A stretch of 64,000 nt of DNA from CAYUMU01 sp964445985. Its GTDB lineage: Bacteria; Planctomycetota; Planctomycetia; Pirellulales; S012-138. Under the pieces are notes generated by a model, which ran no database searches, was not told the origin of the DNA, and was given only the letters and a program-made list of their open reading frames with translations. This document shows positions 34,124 through 43,272 of the stretch, one piece after another (position 1 is the stretch's first letter; each line of letters opens with the position of its first letter). The position numbers and the translations under genes were made by a program. The stretch is taken from assembly GCA_964445985.1 (NCBI GenBank), contig CAYUMU010000021.1, forward strand, positions 12,790 to 76,789. Direction: 5' to 3'.

Positions 34124-36259
34124 TTATCGCGAGGAGGATTGTTCCACGGAGTCTCTGCGGTTCTCTGGGCGGCGGTGATTTTCAGGGCTGCCATTCCCGG
34201 CATTGCCGTCTTCGGCCGGGGAGTGCGCGGCTGGGCGAGTGTTCCGGCCCTTCTCGCGGAATTTGGCGTGCATGCCGTCCCAGTCGATTTGGAGTTGTCC
34301 GCCCGAGCTTTCGTGCTGCTTGGACCAGTTCATGATCAGGTCGAGGCAGGCGTGGTCGATGTACTGCAACTGCGAGATATCGACATGCAGCTCCGTGACG
34401 TTGGGAACTTGCTCAATCGCTTTGGCCAGTTTGGGCAGACCGACGAAGGTGGCGGCGCCTCTGAGGCGGAGCGTGGCGGTTTGCTGGTCGTCGTCGAGTT
34501 CCAGCTCGGCCTCCAATCGCGAGAACGTGTGGAGCAAGCGAACTCCGGAAAGCACCACCCCGACGATCACGCCAGTAAGCAGATCCCAGCCCACAATGGT
34601 GACGAGCGTGGCAAAATAGATGCCGACCTCGGCTTTACCGTAGTGGGCCAGCTTCTTGATCGCCTTGATGTCGATCAGCTTGTAGCCCGTATACACCAGA
34701 ATGGCGGCCAGGCTCGAAGTGGGGATGTAGCGTAGCAGCCAGGTGAGCCAGGAGACGAACACCAGCAGCCACAAGCCGTGCATTACGGCCGACCAGCGGG
34801 TTCGTCCGCCGGCCTGCAAGTTGGCCGAGCTGCGCACGATCACGCCCGTCATGGGCAAGGCGCCCAAGAATCCGCAGACCATGTTGCCCACGCCCTGCGC
34901 GGCCAGCTCTTTGTCGTAGCGGGTGCGTGGGCCGGTGTGCAATTGATCGACGGCCGCGGCGCACAGCAGGGTTTCGGCGCTCGCCACCACCGCAATGACA
35001 AAAGCCGATTGAATCACCGCGGCCCAGGGGGTATTGCTGAAGGCCGAGAAATGGAAAACATGCAGATCGCGGAACAGATCGCTGGGGATCGTCACATACA
35101 GCACGGGCAGCGCCAGCACGGCAGCCAAGGTGGTGGCGACAACCACGCCCAACAGCGGCCCTGGAATGATTTTGAATCGCTTGGGAGCTAGCCCCTGCCA
35201 GGCGAGAATGATGATGATGGTCAGCAGGCCGATGGCCGCTGCCCAGCTATGGTTTTTCATCTTGTCTTGCCATACTGCCAGCGAATCGACGGCTTCTGCT
35301 TGGGCTGTCAGAGCCTGGGCCAGGGTGCCGCCTTCGATCTGCAGCTGCTGGAGGGCGCCGCGAGAGGTGGCCAAGGCGTGATTGGCCGCCGCGCGAATTT
35401 GTTCGGCCTTCTGCTGCGAATGAAATTCCGACGGGATCGCCTCCAGGCGGGCGATGGAAGCCTCCAGATCTTTCACGATCTGCCGTTGGCGGGCGATGAC
35501 CAGCTCCATCTCGGGAGTTTCTGGCTCAAGAATCAAGTGCGGCACGGTTTCCGGGGCGGGCTTGCCGGCTTCGTGCGGCGCCAGGGCCTCGCTGGCCTCG
35601 GCCGGAGCGAACTCGGCCAGCGTCTGTTCCAGGCTCAATTGCTGCCGCTGCAATTCGCCGATCACTACCAGCTTGTTCCGCAGCATCTTTCGCTCGGCCT
35701 CGCTTCCCCAGGGGGGCATGGATAGCCCCTTAACGACCGCCTGGGGAATGGTGATGAGGTTTTGGATGCCGCTTCCTTGGACGCGGTCATCGACCATCAC
35801 ATGGAACTGGCCGGCGAAGATGAGCACGCCAATCCCGGCCAGCATGCCTTTGATCACCGCTGGCGAGACGGCCCGAAACCATTGCCCCAGCTTGAATACC
35901 CCGGCCACGAATTGCAGAAAGCCCGCAATGAGCACCACCAACCCCAGCAGCGGCAGGCCCAGCGTGAGAATCACTTGAAACACAATCACGGTCAAGCCGG
36001 CGGCCGGGCCACTCACCTGCAGCGGCGAACCCGCCAACAGGCCGACGACCAGCCCGCCCACAATGCCCGTGATGAGCCCCGCGGCCACCGGCGCGCCCGA
36101 GGCAATGGCAATGCCCATGCCGAGCGGCAGGGCCACCAGAAACACCACGAACGATGCCGGCCCATCGCTCTTGACGATTTCCCAAAAGGATAACCGGTCG
36201 TTGCCGTTGCCGCGGGGTCCAGCGGGTTGGCCGTTATCGGTTTGCTTCGCTCGGAGCAT
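34124..36259 (-). CDS. SulP-family anion transporter with STAS domain and coiled-coil insertion
   Basis: A 711-residue inner-membrane transporter. Transmembrane helices start near residue 34 (SFVVFLVALPLGMGIAIASG), and the SulP signature region GLVVGLLAGSPLQVSGPAAGL follows. The C-terminal STAS domain includes TELHVDISQLQYIDHACLDLI. The family normally has a short loop after the GQFHVMVDD region; here about 150 residues (183-335) of hydrophilic, Glu/Gln-rich helix are inserted, predicted coiled coil. Next to a beta-carbonic anhydrase, which points to bicarbonate transport rather than sulfate. ATG 36259 was preferred over a TTG at 36313. Confidence 0.85.
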   Translation of the reverse strand: MLRAKQTDNGQPAGPRGNGNDRLSFWEIVKSDGPASFVVFLVALPLGMGIAIASGAPVAAGLITGIVGGLVVGLLAGSPLQVSGPAAGLTVIVFQVILTLGLPLLGLVVLIAGFLQFVAGVFKLGQWFRAVSPAVIKGMLAGIGVLIFAGQFHVMVDDRVQGSGIQNLITIPQAVVKGLSMPPWGSEAERKMLRNKLVVIGELQRQQLSLEQTLAEFAPAEASEALAPHEAGKPAPETVPHLILEPETPEMELVIARQRQIVKDLEASIARLEAIPSEFHSQQKAEQIRAAANHALATSRGALQQLQIEGGTLAQALTAQAEAVDSLAVWQDKMKNHSWAAAIGLLTIIIILAWQGLAPKRFKIIPGPLLGVVVATTLAAVLALPVLYVTIPSDLFRDLHVFHFSAFSNTPWAAVIQSAFVIAVVASAETLLCAAAVDQLHTGPRTRYDKELAAQGVGNMVCGFLGALPMTGVIVRSSANLQAGGRTRWSAVMHGLWLLVFVSWLTWLLRYIPTSSLAAILVYTGYKLIDIKAIKKLAHYGKAEVGIYFATLVTIVGWDLLTGVIVGVVLSGVRLLHTFSRLEAELELDDDQQTATLRLRGAATFVGLPKLAKAIEQVPNVTELHVDISQLQYIDHACLDLIMNWSKQHESSGGQLQIDWDGMHAKFREKGRNTRPAAHSPAEDGNAGNGSPENHRRPENRRDSVEQSSSR

Positions 36260-36477
36260 GGATGTCTGTTCTTTCTCGAACCAATCGGGGAGGAAGTTCG
36301 TTTCGGTCGGCAAATTTTGGCGTTACCGGTTTGCGTTGGCATCGATCGGCAAGCGGAATGCTCGCGATGGCGAGATCGCGAATACAGGGCGCGACCCCCC
36401 TCCACGCTTCATCCGCGAACGTGCTTCGGGTTGAAGGGGAGAGGCGGCACAGGGAGATACTTTCGACTGCCAACATG

Positions 36478-37137
36478 TCAGGCAGTCGCGGCGGCGGCCC
36501 GCGCCTGGTTCTTCACAAACCGGTCGAGCGGCAGAAACTGTCCCTGATCCACGTCGTACGAAAATGTTTGGCCGGTTTCGAACTTATGCACCCAGCCATG
36601 CAGGTGAACCTCGTCGCGGCCCATGGCCGAGGCAACCGCCGGATGGGTCCGCAGATTTTCCAGTTGCACCAGCACGTTTTCTTCCACCGTGGCCGTCAGG
36701 CGGGCTTTGGGGTCGGTAACGTGCTGATAGTTCTCGGTAATGATTCGCCGCGTGGCTTCGGCGTGGTTCAGCCAGATCTTCACCGAGCAAAGTTTTTCGA
36801 TCGATTCTGGATTCAGCAGGCCCGACATGGCGCCGCAGTGCGAATGACCGCACACCACAATGTCGCGGACCTTGAGCACGCATATCGCGTACTCAATCGT
36901 GGCCGCTTCGCCGCCATGCACGGCGCCGTACGGGGGCACGATATTGCCCGCGTTCCGGAGAATAAACAATTCACCCGGGCCGGTTTGCGTAAGTTGATTG
37001 GGATTGATTCGCGAGTCAGAACACGTAATGAACAACGCCAGGGGCGACTGGCCGTTCGCAAGCTGCTCAAACAGCCGCCTTTGGTTGTTGAACACGCCGC
37101 GCTCGAATCGATGAACACCATCTACAAGCTTTTGCAT
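36478..37137 (-). CDS. Beta-class carbonic anhydrase
   Basis: A 219-residue zinc enzyme interconverting CO2 and bicarbonate. Start ATG 37137 has an ideal CGGAGG ribosome binding site 9 bases upstream. Catalytic residues are visible: ITCSDSRI (zinc Cys39, dyad Asp41/Arg43) and VCGHSHCGAM (zinc His98 and Cys101). LFILRNAGNIVPPYG is also family-typical. It is in the same orientation as the SulP transporter and 218 bp upstream of it, so the pair may supply bicarbonate. Confidence 0.95.
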   Translation of the reverse strand: MQKLVDGVHRFERGVFNNQRRLFEQLANGQSPLALFITCSDSRINPNQLTQTGPGELFILRNAGNIVPPYGAVHGGEAATIEYAICVLKVRDIVVCGHSHCGAMSGLLNPESIEKLCSVKIWLNHAEATRRIITENYQHVTDPKARLTATVEENVLVQLENLRTHPAVASAMGRDEVHLHGWVHKFETGQTFSYDVDQGQFLPLDRFVKNQARAAAATA

Positions 37138-37548
37138 TCTGAAATACCTCCGAAGCCATATCATGTGAGTTAATCGCTGGGTAATGGTGCGAGGGGTTGT
37201 GTGGGAGCCAATGGGGGGGCTGGCCGGCATGGGCCTTGCGCCTCTGTCACTCCCAACATCGCAGCTGGTTCGAAGGCTTTGTTCCGTGCGCAAACGCAGC
37301 ACGAAAAAGCATGGAACCAAGCAACCGGATTCGCTCACAACAGGTTCTCGTCGGGCTACTATGTCGATTGCACAAGGTGCAGCAGACAGCCCACGACATC
37401 ACTCAATTGGTGCGTGCTCTTTTCGGAGCGTGCGCGGCCAATCGCAGGACGAACAAACGGAAACCATCGTGTAGCGATGAACCTCCAACGGTTCTCACCG
37501 CGCAGCGGGAAGCCGCGGGGGGGGGAAACGTGGAGCCAGCGGAATCGC

Positions 37549-37902
37549 TCATAGAAGGAGCGGAGCGCCCAGACCATTGCGCAGGCAATGCTCGCAAAGA
37601 ATGGGCTGGCCTGGATCGAACTTGCGGCCGGCCATGGTAATGCCCGGCAGCACAATGCACGGCCCATTGCCGGCAGTGAGCGGTCGGCGACCGACGCGGT
37701 GCCGAGCCAAGAAATCCCAGAACGAAATCTCAGAAGTTTGGCAATCTTCTCGATTCGATTCGGATCGAACCGGTTCTGATTCCCCTTCCGAACGCACCAC
37801 CCCGCGTAGCGGAGTCCAAATGCCTGGAATGGTCCCCACCGTTCCTAGCAAGGCCAAGAACGCGGCTGCCAGCGGCAAGATTTTCCGGCGAGGATGCTGC
37901 AT
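37549..37902 (-). CDS. Possible small exported protein
   Basis: A 117-residue open frame from ATG 37902. The N-terminus resembles a signal peptide (QHPRRKILPLAAAFLALLGTVGTIPG) and the C-terminus holds a CEHC pair (QPILCEHCLRN). No ribosome binding site is clear, and no family was recognised. It is the only convincing open frame in the long 37138-38591 stretch; it could be spurious. Confidence 0.4.
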   Translation of the reverse strand: MQHPRRKILPLAAAFLALLGTVGTIPGIWTPLRGVVRSEGESEPVRSESNREDCQTSEISFWDFLARHRVGRRPLTAGNGPCIVLPGITMAGRKFDPGQPILCEHCLRNGLGAPLLL

Positions 37903-38591
37903 CGTCGTCGGCCAGAGCAGGGGGACAGGTTATAGGGATTTGTACGATTGATCCTTATGAGTTATCGAGCCAACCGCAATAAAACTCTACTCGTATTCCA
38001 CCCAATTGGCAACACAAACCCGGCGGATTAACCAATTTCAACCAACGGCGCTCCGCGGGGGGGCGGGCCGCGCCGCCACTTCCCGCCAGCTCTGCCTGGT
38101 CAGAAAAATTTGACTCTCGGCCGAATCGAACTAGATCTTTAGTGTGCCCCGAAAAATTCCTGTCTTAGCGAAGCGGGGGGCATAACGATGCGAATCGTGC
38201 CAGCATGGCTTGCTTGCCCTACTTTTTTCGCCGTTCGGCGTGGGGGGCACGAGGCGTTGGCGCAGGAAACCGCACCGCAAAGTTCGCCCGATTTGCCAAG
38301 CTCCGCGCTAGGTTTTCCCTGTCTTACACGATCCGTCTCGTTCTTCGGAATAAGTGGTGCTTACCGTCTGGAGAAGCCTCGCGCTGTCGAGTACGTTGAA
38401 CTCGTTCTGTAACCTGCCGCCCTGGTGTGAGCGCTGTTGCGCCACCAACATTGGGGAGCGTTCCGAGCGACCGGTGTGCCGCGACGCGAGTATGTGAACC
38501 GAGAGCCGTACCTCTCGGTTCACTCCAGCCGGAGCCATCGCCGTTGGATGCGCGCAAGGTTCAATGCTCTGTTTTGCAAGAGGGAAGGCCG
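37903..38591. other. Intergenic region, no gene recognised
   Basis: No family-like ORF was found. A short frame at 38188-38412 opens with a possible signal-peptide remnant (ATG after GGGGGG) and then loses any pattern, so it may be a decayed exported-protein gene. A perfect hairpin lies at 38494-38523. Confidence 0.45.
38494..38523 (+). promoter_or_regulatory. Perfect 12-bp inverted repeat upstream of the DUF3365-like gene
   Basis: GTGAACCGAGAG and CTCTCGGTTCAC flank a 6-nt CCGTAC loop, ending 68 bp before the ATG. No U-tract follows. It could be a dyad operator or a leader hairpin for the heme protein gene. Confidence 0.5.
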
Positions 38592-39110
38592 ATGTCGAAA
38601 ATCGGAATGCTCACTGGCATTATTGCTGTCTTCGCGCTCGTGGCCTACGCCGGGGCGGGGAACACCAACTCCTTCCAAGAGCCTGGCAGAGGACAGCCGC
38701 GATCTTTCGCCGCGCTGCTGGCCGATAGCCATCACGACCTGCTCGCCCGACATACCGAAAACTATGTTCGCGAAGACACCGATGTGTCGGCGTGCGAAAT
38801 GCTGCAAGAACAATTCGCCGGCCTGGCCGCCAAGGGGCATGGCGAGTTCCGCCTGTTGGCGTTAACGACCGAGCCCATGGTCGAGACGAGCCGGCCGGCG
38901 AGCGATTTCGAGATCTTGGCCGCGAAGCAGCTCCGCTCCGGCAAGGCTTCGTTCGAACGCACCGCGATGCAGAACGGCCAGTCATTCTTGAACGCCGCTT
39001 CGGCCATTCGGGTGAGCAGCAAACGCTGTGCGCTGTGCCACCCCAACTTTAAGGATCTGCCCGCCGATCAGGCGGTGGGCGCCTTCAGCTACCACATGCC
39101 GCTCAATTGA
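38592..39110 (+). CDS. Exported mono-heme DUF3365-like protein
   Basis: A 172-residue protein. A signal-anchor segment (MLTGIIAVFALVAYAGAG) is followed by a domain ending in one heme-binding CALCH (residues 146-150). Phrases such as QNGQSFLNAASAIRVSSKRCALCHPNF fit the DUF3365 (Tll0287-like) c-heme sensor/redox family. It is probably periplasmic and anchored. Start ATG 38592 follows GAGGGAAGG. A strong intrinsic terminator follows at 39193. Confidence 0.75.
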   Translation: MSKIGMLTGIIAVFALVAYAGAGNTNSFQEPGRGQPRSFAALLADSHHDLLARHTENYVREDTDVSACEMLQEQFAGLAAKGHGEFRLLALTTEPMVETSRPASDFEILAAKQLRSGKASFERTAMQNGQSFLNAASAIRVSSKRCALCHPNFKDLPADQAVGAFSYHMPLN

Positions 39111-39192
39111 GCCGGCGGCTGGCTGCCCAACCATGCCGAACCACGCCGCGGACCCAGGTCATGCCGCGGCCCACCGCTTTCTGCTTGGGTGA

Positions 39193-39235
39193 GAGGGTTC
39201 CGCGGCTTGCTCGGGCCGCGGAACCCTCGTTTTCT
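39193..39235 (+). terminator. Intrinsic terminator
   Basis: A perfect 13-bp stem (GAGGGTTCCGCGG / CCGCGGAACCCTC) with a 10-nt loop is followed by GTTTTCT. It ends the DUF3365-like transcript. It also argues against an ATG start at 39236 for the next gene. Confidence 0.85.
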
Positions 39236-39262
39236 ATGCTGGTTTTCGGCATCGCCAATCAA

Positions 39263-39808
39263 ATGCCTTGTGGACACTTGGGCTTAGCAGAGACTTTCCC
39301 CGTGGCAACTTTGCGACTCTACCACCCAGGCGACGCGGCCAGCCTGCTGGCGCTCTTTCGCGACACCATTCGCCGCGTGAATTGCCGGGACTACTCCGCA
39401 GAGCAGATTGCCGCTTGGGCTTCCGACGACATCGAGCCCTCCGCCTGGGCCGAGCGGTTCCGTGGGCGGTACGTGGTGGTGGCCGAAGAATCAGGCCAAC
39501 TTGCGGGCTTTGCCGAACTGGAGCCCTCCGGGCATATCGACCGCCTGTACGTTTCCGCCGATCATCAAGGGCAAGGGATCGCGTCGCAATTGCTGACGGC
39601 GCTGGTGAACGAGGCTCGTCGCCAACGGCAAGCGCGGCTAAATGTGGAAGCCAGCATCACCGCCCGCCCGTTCTTCGAGAAGCACGGCTTTACGGTGCTG
39701 GCCGAACAGGTGGTCACGCTGCGGGGAGTGGGGTTTGTGAATTACCGGATGGAGCGGTGGCTGAGGGCCGAGGAGCTGCCCCCTAATTCTCATCCGCAGG
39801 ATCAGTGA
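39263..39808 (+). CDS. GNAT-family acetyltransferase
   Basis: About 181 residues. The acetyl-CoA binding motif is LYVSADHQGQGIASQLL; other GNAT features are VVVAEESGQLAGFAELEP and RPFFEKHGF. It transfers acetyl from acetyl-CoA to an unknown amine. Start is uncertain: ATG 39263 was used, but GTG 39302 sits exactly where the domain begins (ATLRLYHPGDAASL). The upstream ATG 39236 lies in the terminator tail. Confidence 0.82.
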   Translation: MPCGHLGLAETFPVATLRLYHPGDAASLLALFRDTIRRVNCRDYSAEQIAAWASDDIEPSAWAERFRGRYVVVAEESGQLAGFAELEPSGHIDRLYVSADHQGQGIASQLLTALVNEARRQRQARLNVEASITARPFFEKHGFTVLAEQVVTLRGVGFVNYRMERWLRAEELPPNSHPQDQ

Positions 39809-40159
39809 AGCAACACGTGCCTGCTTAATCCGTCGTCGATACTCGTAAAGAACGGCAATGTTCCGAGGTTGACTTGATCTCAAGGTTTTCATCCCGCAAG
39901 GGATGGCAGCCAGTAGCCAGGGTTTGAGCGTCAGCGACAACCCTGGTTGGCCAGTCATGCAATGTCTGTCGTTCATCCTGACAGAATGATAGCAGGGTGG
40001 AACCAGCCGCCAACCGCGCTGTGACCCCGTCCGGGGTCAATGGAGAATCTGTCAATTGACATTCGGCGGTGTCGCTAACGCTCAACCGCCGGCTAAAGGC
40101 TGACACCCCTCCGGGGTTGGCACCGGCGCGGCCCCGAAGAGCAAGAACGAGTCTTCCTC
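39809..40159. other. Intergenic region with repeats
   Basis: No gene was recognised in these 351 bp. It contains a hairpin GACCCCG/CGGGGTC at 40023-40038 and the dispersed element at 40064-40120. Confidence 0.5.
40064..40120 (+). repeat. Dispersed element with CGGCGGT/ACCGCCG dyad, copy 2
   Basis: CGGCGGTGTCGCTAACGCTC-AACCGCCGGCTAAAGGCTGAC, then ACCCCTCCGGGGT, matches the element at 17935-17990 in the same orientation. Both carry two nested dyads. Confidence 0.6.
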
Positions 40160-42184
40160 CTATTCCTGCGCGCCCTTCCGCTTGGCCCGGTAGCCTGGCT
40201 TGGGGCTGTGGCGGGATTGTTTACGATTCTTCTTTTTCTGGCCGCTTTCAATCGTATGCACGTATTCGCCGCGGAAGCGGGTGTTGGCGTCGTTGCGGCG
40301 GCGGTGGATGGCTTCGCCCGGTGGTTTGCCGCCGATCAGGCAATCGCAGCCGTCGCCAATCAGGTCTTGCCGGCCAGCCTTTTGCAGGGCTTCGCGTACT
40401 TCGAAATAGTTCTCTGGCTTGAAGAACTGCATGAGTGCCCGCTGTAGCTTGCGATCGCGGAGATGCTGCGCCACGTAGACCGGCTTGCGCGTGAAGGGAT
40501 CAAGGCCGGTGTAGTACATGGCCGTGGCCACGTCCATGGGGGCCGGAATGAAGTCTTGCACCTGGTCGGGCTGATAGCCGTTTTGCTTGAGAAACACGGC
40601 CAGGTGAATCATGGCGTCGAGATCGCTCGCCGGGTGGCTGGCGATGAAGTAGGGAATGAGATATTGCTTCTTGCCAGCCTTGCGTGATTCCTCTTGAAAC
40701 ACCTGGCTGAATTTTTCAAAGTCGTCGCCCGACGGCTTCCGCATTTTGGCCAGCACCTCGGGATCGGTGTGCTCGGGCGCCACTTTGAGATAGCCGCCCA
40801 CGTGATGCCGCACCAATTCGCGCATGTATTCGGGCGAACGCCGCGCCAGGTCCATGCGAATGCCACTGGAGATGCGCACCTTTTTAATGCCAGGCGTTTC
40901 GCGGGCTGCTTTCATGATCTCAATCAGCGGGCCATGATCGGTGCCCAGCAGTTTGCAAATGGTGGGATGCACGCACGATTGACGGCGGCACACGGCTTCG
41001 ACCTCGGGCCGCGAGCATTGCATCTGATACATATTGGCCGTGGGGCCGCCAATATCGCTGATCGTGCCTTTGAATTCTTTGTCGGCCGACATCTGCCGAA
41101 CTTCTGTCAGAATCGATTCTTTGCTGCGCGACTGAATGGCGCGGCCCTGGTGGGCCGTGATCGAACAGAACGTGCAACCGCCGAAACAGCCTCGCATGAT
41201 CGTGACCGAGTCTTTGATCATTTGATGGGCGGGAATCGATTCTTGATAACTGGGGTGCTGACGCCGCGTATAAGGCAAGTCGTAAATGGCGTCCATCACC
41301 TTTTGCGCCACGGGATATTGCGGCGGATTGACGACCACCGCCTGACGGTCGTGATATTGCACGAGCCGTTTGGCGTTATAGGGATTGGTTTCGTTATGAA
41401 TAATTCGCGTGGCGTCGGCAAAGGTGGGCTTGTCCGCGCACACGGCTTCATAAGAAGGCAGCACAATGGCGTCGGCCGGCGGCGTTTCCGAAGCGCCCAT
41501 CGCATACGCCACGCCGCGCATGTCGCGAAGATCGGTCACGGTTTCGCCCGCATTCAGCCGATTGGCAATTTCCACAATGGCGTTCTCGCCCATCCCGTAA
41601 ACCACGAGATCGGCCTTGGAATCGAGCAGGATCGAGCGGCGGACCTTTTCGCTCCAGTAATCGTAATGGGCCAGGCGGCGAAGCGAAGCTTCCACGCCTC
41701 CGGCAATGACGGGCACGCCTTTATAAGCCTCGCGAGCCCGCTGGCAATACGCCAAGGTGGCTCGATCCGGACGCCGCCCGATGCGGCCGCCGGGCGAGTA
41801 GGCGTCGTCGTTGCGAACCTTGCGATTGGCCGTGTAATGGTTGATCATTGAATCCATGTTCCCGGCCGAAATGCCGAAGAACAGCCGCGGACGCCCAAAG
41901 GTTTTCCAGGCTTCGCAGTTCTGCCAGTCGGGCTGGCTGACGAGCCCAATCCGAAAGCCGGCCGCTTCCAGCACGCGGCCAATGATCGCCATCGCAAAAC
42001 TGGGATGGTCGATGTAGGCATCGCCCGTGATCAGCACCACGTCCATCTCTTCCCAGCCGCGGGCGCGCATTTCATCGGCCGACATGGGTAACGGCGCCGG
42101 CGACGAGAATCGAGCGGGATCGAGCCGGCCGAGCAATTCGCTGGAAGGGCCGACCGGTTGGGTGAGGATGGGAAGCTGGTTCAT
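40160..42184 (-). CDS. ygiQ: YgiQ-family radical SAM protein
   Basis: A 674-residue protein of the YgiQ (UPF0313) family. The [4Fe-4S] radical SAM cysteines are in MRGCFGGCTFCSITAHQG (CxxxCxxC). The N-terminus has the conserved DVVLITGDAYIDHPSFAMAIIGRVLEAAGFRIG cobalamin-like fold, and other family segments are VKVAPEHTD-like (LKVAPEHTD) and YFIASHPA. The C-terminal tail is strongly basic (KKKNRKQSRHSPKPGYRAKR). The reaction is unknown. ATG 42184 is used. Confidence 0.93.
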   Translation of the reverse strand: MNQLPILTQPVGPSSELLGRLDPARFSSPAPLPMSADEMRARGWEEMDVVLITGDAYIDHPSFAMAIIGRVLEAAGFRIGLVSQPDWQNCEAWKTFGRPRLFFGISAGNMDSMINHYTANRKVRNDDAYSPGGRIGRRPDRATLAYCQRAREAYKGVPVIAGGVEASLRRLAHYDYWSEKVRRSILLDSKADLVVYGMGENAIVEIANRLNAGETVTDLRDMRGVAYAMGASETPPADAIVLPSYEAVCADKPTFADATRIIHNETNPYNAKRLVQYHDRQAVVVNPPQYPVAQKVMDAIYDLPYTRRQHPSYQESIPAHQMIKDSVTIMRGCFGGCTFCSITAHQGRAIQSRSKESILTEVRQMSADKEFKGTISDIGGPTANMYQMQCSRPEVEAVCRRQSCVHPTICKLLGTDHGPLIEIMKAARETPGIKKVRISSGIRMDLARRSPEYMRELVRHHVGGYLKVAPEHTDPEVLAKMRKPSGDDFEKFSQVFQEESRKAGKKQYLIPYFIASHPASDLDAMIHLAVFLKQNGYQPDQVQDFIPAPMDVATAMYYTGLDPFTRKPVYVAQHLRDRKLQRALMQFFKPENYFEVREALQKAGRQDLIGDGCDCLIGGKPPGEAIHRRRNDANTRFRGEYVHTIESGQKKKNRKQSRHSPKPGYRAKRKGAQE

Positions 42185-42454
42185 GAAAGGCTGGCTGGAA
42201 AGAAGTCGAAAATCACCCCGGCGCGCGCGAAAACCCGCGCACGAGGGGTGAACGCTGCATTGTACACCAGCGGTGCCCTGTTCTCGTGGCGATTTTTGCC
42301 ACCCTTGGCGGCAAATTGCCTAGGGAGGGCGAGATGGTGCGCAAGAGGTGGCGCTTTTGCCCTTTGGGGGGGGGCTGGCGCGGCAACCGTACGGCCGCCG
42401 CCCAGCAGGCCCGACACCTTTGTAAGGGGCAAGGCCGCTCATCCCTTGGCGCGC

Positions 42455-42492
42455 AAAAAAGCCGCCTTGCGCCGGAGTAGCGGAAGGCGGCT
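42455..42492 (-). terminator. Intrinsic terminator of the Cys-rich exported protein gene
   Basis: On the minus strand AGCCGCCTT / AAGGCGGCT arms are followed by TTTTTT (42455-42460). It lies 61 bp past the stop of the gene ending at 42553. The rest of the 42185-42552 spacer holds nothing recognised. Confidence 0.8.
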
Positions 42493-42552
42493 GCTGAAGA
42501 TTTTACCATCGCGCTTCTGGAGCGGTCATCCTCGCCAGGCGGCAACGCCGCT

Positions 42553-43272
42553 TTAAGGAACCAGCCACCGGAAGGCGTTGCGAATGGGCTGACCATCGAT
42601 GTGAACCGATGGCTGACCCCAGAGCCCTGGCCGCAGGGTGGGGTTCTTACACAACCCCGTGGGGCAAGCGGCCACGGGTTGGTAGGTGGCTACCGGCGTG
42701 TAGGTTTGGCACGGATTGCAAGTGGCGCACGGGTCGCAGCAGCCACCCATCGTGCTTACCGGCTGGAAAACCGAAGTGGAAGTGCCGGAGTAATACGTGT
42801 TACCGCCCACGGCCGGCGCTTGGGCGGTGTAGATGGCGGCATTCGAGGGCACCGGTTGCAGCTGCGCGACCGGCCGCACGCCCGAGGCAGGTTCCCAGTT
42901 GCCAACCATTTCGGCATCGCTGATTTGACGAATGTACGAGGCCGTGGTCACGATCGGCCGATGCACTTCGGTCGCCTTGGGCTGGGCCAGCGTGGGCTCG
43001 GTTTGCGCGGGCTCATTTAGGGCGGCGGCTTGCTTCGTGGCAGTCAGCGCGGCGCTCACGGTCCGCACCACCGGCGCGGATTCGTCGTCGGCCACGGGCG
43101 TAATGCCCGTGGCGATGGCCGTGGGAAGTTCTCCCTCCACGGCGGCCGATTGCTCCGCGGCCCGGGCGGGTCGCCAGCCCTGGTCGGCCGCGTTTGCCGA
43201 AGCTGGCAACGGAGAAAGCCGCGCCGCCGAAAACAGCGCCGCAATCAGAGCGGGTGTTATCAATGCTTTCAT
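42553..43272 (-). CDS. Exported Cys-rich hypothetical protein
   Basis: A 239-residue secreted protein. ATG 43272 has AGAAAGGA upstream and opens a signal peptide (KALITPALIAALFSAARLSPLPASANA). The middle is low complexity; the C-terminal part has a Cys cluster (GGCCDPCATCNPCQTYTP, ACPTGLCKNP) that may form disulfides or bind metal. No enzymatic family was recognised. It ends at an intrinsic terminator. Confidence 0.68.
   Translation of the reverse strand: MKALITPALIAALFSAARLSPLPASANAADQGWRPARAAEQSAAVEGELPTAIATGITPVADDESAPVVRTVSAALTATKQAAALNEPAQTEPTLAQPKATEVHRPIVTTASYIRQISDAEMVGNWEPASGVRPVAQLQPVPSNAAIYTAQAPAVGGNTYYSGTSTSVFQPVSTMGGCCDPCATCNPCQTYTPVATYQPVAACPTGLCKNPTLRPGLWGQPSVHIDGQPIRNAFRWLVP

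Noticed and set aside
39825..40106. 93-codon minus-strand frame
   Set aside because: It lies across dispersed repeats and has no ribosome binding site; likely a repeat-derived false ORF.
42185..42552. Possible tRNA or small RNA in the stretch with strong stems
   Set aside because: The stem at 42455-42492 is an intrinsic terminator of the minus-strand gene; no cloverleaf could be drawn.
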